Assembly (NCBI GenBank): GCA_002372375.1
Contig: DFGJ01000031.1
Location: 1-53,916 of the forward strand
DNA: 53,916 nucleotides
Origin: Ruminococcaceae bacterium UBA3753
Lineage (GTDB): Bacteria; Bacillota; Clostridia; Oscillospirales; Acutalibacteraceae
Reading direction: 5' to 3'
Shown: in pieces, positions 17,822-24,962 of the stretch
Layout of the letters: each line of letters starts with the position of its first letter
Numbering within the stretch: the first letter of the stretch is position 1
Position numbers and translations under genes: made by a program
Notes under the pieces: model-generated
Seen by the model: only the letters and a program-made list of their open reading frames with translations
What the model was told of the DNA's origin: nothing
Databases searched by the model: none

Positions 17822-19087
17822 GAATAATATCTCCGCACCAAAAGCTCACTAAACTCACTGACACAAAAGTTACACACCAAAAAGAGACTTTTAATAGTAC
17901 AACGCTCAAGTCAAAAAAACTGCACTAACAAATAAGCCACAACGCCGATTAGTGAAACGAACAGAAACACTTTATAAAAACTATCTCTTTTTCTGCTTTT
18001 TAACCAAAAATCTACAGCTACAAAAAACTTTCAGGAAAATTAAGAATGCTAACTTAGAACAATTAACCATACAACCTTGGAAATCTTTGCTTACAGTACC
18101 CTATTACGCTCCATCGATAAGCCACAAAATTGTGTCCCGAGTTCGCACTTAGACATACTTTATCACTTAAAAGTACTCAAGCAAACGCTTACCTCACAGC
18201 CTCACATTCTACGTCTATTTGTTAGTGTACACGATACAAATATTTTTTGCAAGACTTATTTTTAAGTTAATCTCTAAAATAGTAAAAAAATTGTAAGTAT
18301 GAACGTTTTATATTTGAGTAAGGATATACCAAGAATTTTAGAAAATTTATCTTTAAATGAGCAATTTGAGGCTTTAGTGCAAAGATTCAAAGTTTTAAAG
18401 GGAACGCATTAAATGAAGGCTACAAAAAATAGTAAACTTTACCGAATTATAAATGTTTAATCAGAAGTATTGTTAAATAGGAAAAGTAAAAAATCTGATG
18501 TAGCGTATTCGATCGATTCTGGTAACTTTTTGTGTTTCTCAGGCGGTAAAGTTCAGATTAATAACACAAAGGTGCTTATTTTAGATTTATAGGTGAACAG
18601 TAAGCCTGTAAACTTTAAGCTGATTATTAAATTAGAATATATGATTATATTAATTTTTTTATAAAGTAGTTGTATCCTTGTCTAATTGCATTGAATACAG
18701 AATCATGTTCTACATTGTATTAAAATTTAAGTAAGTTTAATGATTTTTTCTTTTTTCGTTAAATTAAAAAATTTATCCACAGTATTACCTTAGTGCTGCT
18801 TTTCGTGCTATTTGAATAATTATTAAAAACATAACAAATAAATTACTAAGCAGTTATTTTATATATAGATAAAAGTAGGTATATCAATATTCTTTTTAAA
18901 AAAGAGTAGATGGAATCACTATGTTAAAGAACAAAACCTTCACTTACGTTGAAAACAACGCCGAATGCTAAAATACTATAAATTGCACTAACAATATAGT
19001 ATATGCTAACTAAAAATCTTCAAAACAGTAAAGTTCTCGAAAGTTTTCTTATTTTTTTAACTACTATGTCGCTTGGCTATTTCTTTT
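17822..19087. other. Long intergenic region with a decayed ORF
   Basis: 1266 bases between two minus-strand units. Apart from the interrupted frame at 18299-18592 (listed separately) and a small hairpin (CGTTG AAAA CAACG, near 18947), nothing is recognisable. Short plus-strand frames at 17952-18265 look random. Confidence 0.45.
18299..18592 (+). pseudogene. Possible decayed small gene with two in-frame TAA codons
   Basis: One reading frame runs from ATG 18299 to TAG 18592, interrupted only by TAA at 18410-18412 and at 18458-18460. The segments read MNVLYLSKDIPRILENLSLN, then MKATKNSKLYRIINV, then DVAYSIDSGNFLCFSGGKVQ. The last piece has the hydrophilic/hydrophobic balance of real protein. 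No ribosome-binding site and no family recognised. It could be chance, but a frame this long with two stops in AT-rich DNA is suggestive. Confidence 0.3.
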
Positions 19088-20692
19088 TTAGCTATCAGTG
19101 CCAAAAATTCTAATTTTAGAAGGCACATTGTTTCCCAAGTTAATCTTTTTTACTAATTTTGTAATTTCATTGTAAAGACCAGGTGACTTAGTTATAGCAT
19201 CGGAGAGGTTTAGTACTACCTTAAGACCCGATTTTCTTATAAAATCTTTATTTTCTTCCAATGCATCAAGTAGCCATTTTGGATCATTATTGAAAACGCC
19301 GCATCCAATTAAAGTTAAAAAAACCTCTTTCCTACCTCTTTCAAAAGTGGACTTTAAAGTGGCTTCTACGCTTAGTCTTACAACTTCTTTGGCAAAGTTG
19401 CAGAGAATCTGGTAAAAATAAGGAAAACTTTTATCTGTAGCTATACCATTTTTCTTACTATAATTCATTATAGCTGTGACGTCTGCACTAGACAAAGAGA
19501 CTCCTGCAATATAAATTTGATCTATTTTCTGATCTTTGTCATAAAAACAGCTGGTGTTTTCCTCATTAAAAACATCATTTGAGGTAACTTGTATTCCACT
19601 GTGGTAACAAATCTTAAACTTATCCCGCAATTCACCATTTTTTAGCTTTTCTGTAACTTCTTTTATTTTATCTATATTTTCTTCAATGTATCCATTACGA
19701 GTTCGTATCCCCAGATCGTTCAAAAGATTTACCTGGCGATCATCTGTTTGGCGCCAGTTTTCGGGATTCTTTTTTTCGTCAAAGAACATACCATAATGTC
19801 GAAGTATTGTACCAGGCATAGCAGAAAGTGCTGCCGCAGGTCCTTGAGTATGATCATAAAAATAGTCCGTTATATACTTCCTACTTGTACTATCATTTGG
19901 CCCCAACGTTTCTATTGCATTGAAATTTGAAGCCACAACAAATACCTTATTTTTATTTTCTTTTTTGCTTTGTAAAAAGCTTACATCGATTTTTTCTTTC
20001 AATTCTTTGCTTGCGCTAGAAAAGCTTTTATTTATTCCTATAACATCAATTTCTCCAGGAACGTAAGCAGACGCTTCGCGATTAATATTTTCTAGTTTTT
20101 CGTCTACTACTTTATTGAGGTATTTCATATTTAATATGTCCACTTTTCCAGCTGAAAAAGACTCTTTACCATTTTTATGAAAAATGGTGTAGCTGCCATC
20201 TTCATTTTTCTTTATGCAAGATTTGACATATTTTGGATTTTTTCTAAATTCTTGTTCTGTATATCCAGTAAATTTCTCAAAAAAATCATCACTATTTACT
20301 TTTTCTACAGTGCGCTCATCAGATAAACTTCCATTATTAGTATCCGTTTCCTTAGTTTTTAATGTGAAGAACCCAGCAACAGCTGCTGCTAAGCTTGATA
20401 CTATAGCCGCAGCTGAAGTCAAAGTGGTAGTAGAATTGGATGAATTTCCTTTTTCCAATTTTTCTTTTTTATTAAAGGCACTTACGGTGGCGGTAGAACC
20501 GGATGACTTTCCTTGCTCCAATTTTTCTTTTTTATTAAAGGCGCTTACGGTGGCGGTAGAACTGGATGATTTTCCTTGCTTCAATTTTTCTTTTTTATTA
20601 AAGGCACTTGTGCCAGATGTACCGACTACCAAAGACGAAACAGTGCCACACAACAAAGCCGTGTTTCTAAACTTTTGTTTTTTGTAAAACAT
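19088..20692 (-). CDS. Exported protein with tandem repeats and macro/PARG-like motifs
   Basis: A 534-residue protein. Residues 1-29 form a signal peptide or anchor (basic, then ALLCGTVSSLVVG). Residues 30-92 are three near-identical 21-residue repeats beginning AFNKKEKL and ending in Ser/Thr-rich sequence. Residues 93-111 are hydrophobic (SAAAIVSSLAAAVAGFF). A large domain follows with SNFNAIE (255-261), TQGPAAALSAMPGTILRHY (282-300) and GCGVFNNDP (463-471). These blocks recall ADP-ribose-processing macro-domain/PARG-like proteins; that family call is inference from motifs, not from alignment. It is a single gene with GGGGGTG ahead of the ATG. The organisation suits a secreted or surface-anchored effector that removes or binds ADP-ribose. 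Confidence 0.75.
   Translation of the reverse strand: MFYKKQKFRNTALLCGTVSSLVVGTSGTSAFNKKEKLKQGKSSSSTATVSAFNKKEKLEQGKSSGSTATVSAFNKKEKLEKGNSSNSTTTLTSAAAIVSSLAAAVAGFFTLKTKETDTNNGSLSDERTVEKVNSDDFFEKFTGYTEQEFRKNPKYVKSCIKKNEDGSYTIFHKNGKESFSAGKVDILNMKYLNKVVDEKLENINREASAYVPGEIDVIGINKSFSSASKELKEKIDVSFLQSKKENKNKVFVVASNFNAIETLGPNDSTSRKYITDYFYDHTQGPAAALSAMPGTILRHYGMFFDEKKNPENWRQTDDRQVNLLNDLGIRTRNGYIEENIDKIKEVTEKLKNGELRDKFKICYHSGIQVTSNDVFNEENTSCFYDKDQKIDQIYIAGVSLSSADVTAIMNYSKKNGIATDKSFPYFYQILCNFAKEVVRLSVEATLKSTFERGRKEVFLTLIGCGVFNNDPKWLLDALEENKDFIRKSGLKVVLNLSDAITKSPGLYNEITKLVKKINLGNNVPSKIRIFGTDS
20417..20605 (-). repeat. Three tandem 63-base repeats inside the exported protein gene
   Basis: The period is 63 bases (21 codons), in frame, encoding AFNKKEKL followed by K/E-Q/K-G and a Ser/Thr-rich tail. 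On the plus strand the repeated segment begins AATTTTTCTTTTTTATTAAA at 20457, 20520 and 20583. Copies 1 and 2 (5' on the gene) are nearly identical; the third is more diverged, suggesting recent expansion at the N-terminal side. Confidence 0.95.
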
Positions 20693-21071
20693 TTTTAATC
20701 ACCCCCAAAAAATATATCAAAAACATTTTCAATAAACTTTTACTAATACCACCAACTGCACTATCATCAAAACCCGCAAGGCACCCTTGGCTTAAAAAAT
20801 TGAAAATAAATCAGCCAAAAATTCCGTGATAGAAGTCTTAAAAACTACTGTACTGTGTTCTATTTGACGAAAAACTACTCAATTCTCTAATCTTTCGACA
20901 CCAGGCCCAAACTACGAAACCGTTTTCTTAACCTAACGACCTTTATATTTTGTTCGCTTATCACTAAAGCCGATTAATAAAAAACCAGCAGCTCAAAACC
21001 TACCACACATTTATTATATCATAAAAGAAAAAAATTTACAAATATTATAAATAATATTAACATTTACATGC
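20693..21071. other. Intergenic region between the effector gene and truA
   Basis: No gene. It holds the divergent upstream regions of the gene at 20692 and of truA; the truA promoter starts at 21072. Confidence 0.5.
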
Positions 21072-21099
21072 TTGACAAAAGTTACAAGTATTCCATAAT
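21072..21099 (+). promoter_or_regulatory. Strong promoter of truA, predicted leaderless start
   Basis: A perfect TTGACA (21072-21077), a 16-base spacer and CATAAT (21094-21099). Transcription should begin about 7 bases on, which is the truA ATG at 21107, so the mRNA would have no 5' leader. Confidence 0.65.
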
Positions 21100-21106
21100 C
21101 TTAAAT

Positions 21107-21862
21107 ATGCGGAATATACTTTTAAAGATTAGTTTTAGCGGCAAAAACTATCATGGCTGGCAGGTGCAGAAAAATGCTTTGAGTGTTCAGGGCGTTTTTC
21201 AAGAAGCTTTGAAAAAAGTTTTAAACGAAGAGAATACTGAAATAAAAGGATGTAGTAGGACTGATGTGGGTGTGCATGCCAATGAGTATTTTTTGTCTTT
21301 TAAAACAAATCGATGCATCAGCACAACTAGATTGCCTGTTGCTTTGAATCATTTTTTGCCGCGTGATATTTCCGCAATAGATGCGCTGGAAGTCCCTGAT
21401 GATTTCCATGCTAGGTATTCCTGCAAGGGGAAGGAATATATTTACAAAATTTGGAATAACAGAATAAGAAACTCCTTTCTTGACGGTTATGTTTTTCACT
21501 ATTGGTACAGTATCAATATAGATTTTTTAAACGAATGTGCAGCCTACTTTATTGGTATACATGATTTTACATCTTTTTGTACATTAGACAGACGGAATCC
21601 CAAGAATTTGATACGAAATGTTTTAGACTTTGACGTTTATAAAAAAGGTAATTTGGTTATTTTTAGAGTTAAAGCGAATGGTTTTTTATATAATATGGTC
21701 AGAATCATGGTGGGAACTTTGCTGAAATTTAATAAGAATAAAATTACTCCGTCCAAAATTTTAGACATTATAATGAAAAAGGATAGATCTAAAGCGGGTC
21801 CAACGGCTGTTGCCTGTGGACTATATTTGAACAAAGTTTTTTACGAAAATCTGGATTTTTAA
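21107..21862 (+). CDS. truA: tRNA pseudouridine(38-40) synthase TruA
   Basis: A 251-residue enzyme that isomerises uridines 38-40 in tRNA anticodon arms. Seen: FSGKNYHGWQVQ at the N-terminus; the catalytic-Asp block GCSRTDVGVHAN; YIYKIWN and FIGIHDFTSFC in the central sheet; and VKANGFLYNMVRIMVGTL in the C-terminal half. Length matches the family. An in-frame ATG at 21068 exists, but it lies upstream of the promoter. ATG 21107 gives the usual MRNILLKISF N-terminus and coincides with the predicted transcription start. There is no Shine-Dalgarno sequence, which supports leaderless translation. In most Firmicutes truA directly follows ecfT; here it is separated by accessory genes. Confidence 0.95.
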   Translation: MRNILLKISFSGKNYHGWQVQKNALSVQGVFQEALKKVLNEENTEIKGCSRTDVGVHANEYFLSFKTNRCISTTRLPVALNHFLPRDISAIDALEVPDDFHARYSCKGKEYIYKIWNNRIRNSFLDGYVFHYWYSINIDFLNECAAYFIGIHDFTSFCTLDRRNPKNLIRNVLDFDVYKKGNLVIFRVKANGFLYNMVRIMVGTLLKFNKNKITPSKILDIIMKKDRSKAGPTAVACGLYLNKVFYENLDF

Positions 21863-22301
21863 TCAACGAAGGAATCTAATCTGGTTTTACTAAGAGTATA
21901 ATGTTAATGATGTATAGAAAATCTACTTTATCAGTTTTATAGTAATTTTTGTTTAAATCGTATCAGGTTTTTGCTTATAAAAATTATATATTTGTTGCTT
22001 TGCTTTTTATAAAATTTTGTGTTTTAAATTAGAATATGAAAATAATCTTTTTGCTAATTTTTTTAAGTGAGGCAGTTAGTCGCTTCCTTGCCTTTATAGT
22101 GGTAAGGTCACTAGATTATTTAAATGGTCGTTAGATGGATAAGGATTTTTTTACTTAATAGGTTTGGAATTAGTGCTTTGGACTAATTCAAATTTCTTTA
22201 ATTAGGTTAATTTGTAGATTAAATCTTTAGCCACTAACTTTAACAAAGGTGGTATATTTTTTAGCACCAAGCCATTATATTAGGAGATAAAGGGAAGAAA
22301 T
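21863..22301. other. Intergenic region after truA
   Basis: No gene. A hairpin (CCTTGCC/GGTAAGG with one G-U pair, near 22092) lies about 230 bases after truA but lacks a T-run. AGGAG at 22282-22286 and a purine run belong to the next gene. Confidence 0.4.
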
Positions 22302-23477
22302 TTGGTAAAAACTGATACAAATCCAAAAAAAATTAGATCTAAAAAGATTTTTAAAGTAATTGTTTTTTTATTTTTCTTGTGGGTGTCAATTTTTTTATTT
22401 ATGAATAAAGAAAATTTACTGCACCCAGAACTTACTTTTCCATGGCTAAGAGACAAGTTGGTTTTGCCAAAAAGTGACAAAGGATTTCCTGTAAAAATAA
22501 ATGGAGAAAGCCTAAAAGCTCACAATATAAAATTAATAAATGGAAATATTGTTATCACTAGTAACACTAATTATATGTGCATAAACAAAGATGGGAAAAT
22601 ATTGGGAAGCGATGCTCATCCTTGCTACAATCCCGTACTCAAAACATGTGGAGATAAAATAATTTTTTATGATCTAAATGGAAATGATTTGCAGATACGA
22701 TTTAAGTCTGTGATTTTAGAAAGAATTAAATGTGAAAATAAGCTATTATCCGCTGCCGTTTCTGGTGGTAATGTTTATGCTACAGTTTCCTTAGATAAAT
22801 TAGGAATAAGTCACTTAAAGTTTTTTAAACTATTTTGTAAAGATCCAATATATAACAAAGAAATTTGTGGTGAAAATATAGTTGAAATAGGACTCAATGA
22901 AAGCGGTACATTTGCTGTTACTTTAAGTAATTTTAACGAAGAGGATGCTATAAGTTCAAAAATAAAAGTTATAGATGTGAAAAAGGGTAAAGAAAAATAT
23001 TGTATAACATCGAGAAATAATAAATTATTTTACGTCGACTACATATCCAATAATAATATACTATGTATGGGAAATAATTCTTTTTTGGTAGTGAATACCA
23101 AAAATGGTCAATATAAAGAATATAATTTTAATAATGAAATTCTAACAGATTTTTCGCCAAGTATGAATGACGGCTTCTGCGTGGCAACCTCGGCTTCTGG
23201 ACCCGAAAGTGATCACAATTTCAGCATTTTATTGTTTGACAAAGATGGTAAACTGAAAAAAACAATAAAAACTGACTTGCCCATAAAGGCTATATCGTAT
23301 AGGCAGGGTTGTGTGGCTGTGTTTTCTCCAGGAATCTTAAATCTTTATAAAATGGACGGACAAAATACGGCAAAGCTTGAATGCAAAGAAAATGTGAAAA
23401 ATATAAAACTTACTTCTAGTAATCAAGTAATTATCGTTACATCCGATCAAGTGTTAAAAAAATCTTTCAGCAATTAG
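22302..23477 (+). CDS. DUF5711-family membrane-anchored protein
   Basis: A 391-residue protein with a basic cytoplasmic N-terminus (about 22 residues), one membrane span (FKVIVFLFFLWVSIFLF, about 23-40) and a large extracytoplasmic domain. That domain shows repeated beta-strand segments with NKDGK, FDKDGKLKKT and similar turns, suggesting a beta-propeller. This matches the DUF5711 proteins that in Clostridia sit immediately upstream of cvpA, as here. Function is unknown; the family is thought to sense or scaffold at the envelope because of its propeller-like repeats. Start TTG 22302 has AGGGAAG 6-8 bases upstream. The next gene, cvpA, has its own promoter in the 125-base gap. Confidence 0.75.
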   Translation: MVKTDTNPKKIRSKKIFKVIVFLFFLWVSIFLFMNKENLLHPELTFPWLRDKLVLPKSDKGFPVKINGESLKAHNIKLINGNIVITSNTNYMCINKDGKILGSDAHPCYNPVLKTCGDKIIFYDLNGNDLQIRFKSVILERIKCENKLLSAAVSGGNVYATVSLDKLGISHLKFFKLFCKDPIYNKEICGENIVEIGLNESGTFAVTLSNFNEEDAISSKIKVIDVKKGKEKYCITSRNNKLFYVDYISNNNILCMGNNSFLVVNTKNGQYKEYNFNNEILTDFSPSMNDGFCVATSASGPESDHNFSILLFDKDGKLKKTIKTDLPIKAISYRQGCVAVFSPGILNLYKMDGQNTAKLECKENVKNIKLTSSNQVIIVTSDQVLKKSFSN

Positions 23478-23513
23478 CGAAGTTTCTTTTTGTAGCTTTT
23501 AAGAAACATTTAG

Positions 23514-23542
23514 TTGAAAAAAATGTTTATTTATGATATTAT
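23514..23542 (+). promoter_or_regulatory. Promoter of the cvpA-pgsA-clp run
   Basis: TTGAAA (23514-23519), a 17-base spacer ending in TGA (extended -10) and TATTAT (23537-23542), 61 bases before the cvpA start. Confidence 0.65.
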
Positions 23543-23602
23543 TGGCGCGGTCGTTGTTCGTGGCTATTTTTGTTTCTTATTATTGTTTGCAGGAGTTTTA
23601 GC

Positions 23603-24289
23603 TTGAACTTTAGATTATTTGATATCGTTGTCGTTTCACTTTTTATTTTTTTTGCCATAGTGGGCTATAGGAAAGGTTTCTTTAGATCTATCTTGAGCAT
23701 GTTAAGCCTTATCGGTGTGGTGTGTGTTTCTCCAAGTCTTTCGGGAATTGTCTCCAAGAAAATGTACGAGAGTTTTATGGAAAACAAAATTTTAGATGCT
23801 ACTGAAAAGGTGTTGGGAAGCAAATCCGAAAAGGCTTGCAAAAGGCAGATAGATAAGTCAATGAAGAAATTTGATCCGATTTCTTCCATTGTTTTGAAAA
23901 AGTCCGGGGCCTTTAAGTTAGAAAATTTTTTAACTAGCAAAACCAATAAAGACGCAATAAATAACACAATAAAAGATCAAGCCATTGGATACATCAGTTT
24001 TGTGCTAACGCTGTTGATTTCGGCCGTGCTTATGATTTTTTTGAAGATTTTGCTCAAGAGAGTTTCGCTGAAAAGCATACCACTGTTGGGCGGGGCAGAT
24101 GCATTGTTGGGTTGTGCTCTGGGAATTTTTGAGTGCCTGATCCTTATTTTCGTTACTTTGAACTTGTTCAGATTATTCTCCCCATTTTTTGATTCAACAA
24201 ATTCTGACATTGGGATTTATAATAGTATAAACGACAGCTTGACCTTTAAATATTTTAAGGAGTTTAACCTTTGGGGATTGATAGGATAA
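23603..24289 (+). CDS. cvpA: CvpA-family membrane protein
   Basis: A 228-residue protein with four hydrophobic spans. The first reads FDIVVVSLFIFFAIVGYRKG, ending in the GYRKGF signature of the CvpA/colicin-V-production family; two late spans surround LGGADALLG. Members are linked to envelope maintenance and, in some bacteria, to sporulation or toxin export, but the activity is not settled. TTG 23603 is the start because AGGAG lies 7 bases before it; a longer in-frame reading from 23570 has no site and would add a non-family extension. The pgsA start follows 32 bases after its stop, so the two are probably cotranscribed. Confidence 0.85.
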   Translation: MNFRLFDIVVVSLFIFFAIVGYRKGFFRSILSMLSLIGVVCVSPSLSGIVSKKMYESFMENKILDATEKVLGSKSEKACKRQIDKSMKKFDPISSIVLKKSGAFKLENFLTSKTNKDAINNTIKDQAIGYISFVLTLLISAVLMIFLKILLKRVSLKSIPLLGGADALLGCALGIFECLILIFVTLNLFRLFSPFFDSTNSDIGIYNSINDSLTFKYFKEFNLWGLIG

Positions 24290-24321
24290 AAAATATAGGA
24301 ACAAATAGTCGGGTGGTAAAG

Positions 24322-24894
24322 ATGTCAAATTTTGCTATAAATAAAATAGCAAGTGAGAATTTTTTTAATATACCAAATATGCTAACGGTTTTTAGGGTCC
24401 TTATGATCATCCCGTTTGTTATTTCTTTATTGACAGATAAATATTTGTTGTCTGTCGTCGTGTTTTGTATATCAGGTGTTACTGATATTTTGGATGGATT
24501 TATAGCGAGAAGAACAGGACAAGTGACGAAGTTAGGGGCTATTTTGGATCCTTTGGCTGACAAATTAACTTTGATTTCTGCTATAATATGCTTGAGTATC
24601 AAATTTCCTGAACTTGTGCCTTTTGTTGGTATATTGCTTATTAAGGATTTGGCAATGATAGTGGTTGGTGGCGTTTTTTTAGCCAATGGAATAAATCTTA
24701 TTGCTGCCAAGTGGTACGGAAAGGTCTCTACTGCTTTTTTTTATCTCTCAGCAGTGTCGCTTGTTTTTTTTAGCAAAATTTGTTTAGTGGACTGTTCGGT
24801 GCTGTCTCTAGTACTGTTTTCTTTAACCACTTTGTTTATGGTATTTTCTCTTTTCAGGTACTTTATTTTATGCTTAAAACTTTTAAAAAAATAG
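24322..24894 (+). CDS. pgsA: CDP-diacylglycerol-glycerol-3-phosphate 3-phosphatidyltransferase
   Basis: A 190-residue membrane enzyme making phosphatidylglycerophosphate, the committed step to phosphatidylglycerol and cardiolipin. The CDP-alcohol phosphotransferase motif is complete, DGFIARR..G...D...D, from DILDGFIARRTG to LDPLADKLT, giving all metal-binding Asp residues. NIPNMLTVFR at residue 16 is the usual PgsA opening, and about five more hydrophobic spans follow. ATG 24322 follows GGGTGG by 5 bases; the frame runs further back into cvpA but without a site. It is the second gene of the cvpA-pgsA-clp run. Confidence 0.95.
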   Translation: MSNFAINKIASENFFNIPNMLTVFRVLMIIPFVISLLTDKYLLSVVVFCISGVTDILDGFIARRTGQVTKLGAILDPLADKLTLISAIICLSIKFPELVPFVGILLIKDLAMIVVGGVFLANGINLIAAKWYGKVSTAFFYLSAVSLVFFSKICLVDCSVLSLVLFSLTTLFMVFSLFRYFILCLKLLKK

Positions 24895-24962
24895 TATGTT
24901 TGCTATGTAATGATGTAGTTTAATGAATGTTTTTGACTATTATTGTAAGGGGATTTTGTTTT

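Noticed and set aside
20214..20687. A 157-codon plus-strand frame opposite the exported repeat protein
   Set aside because: It is the antisense shadow of the repeats and the Lys-rich coding region. The minus strand has the signal peptide, the ribosome-binding site and recognisable motifs.
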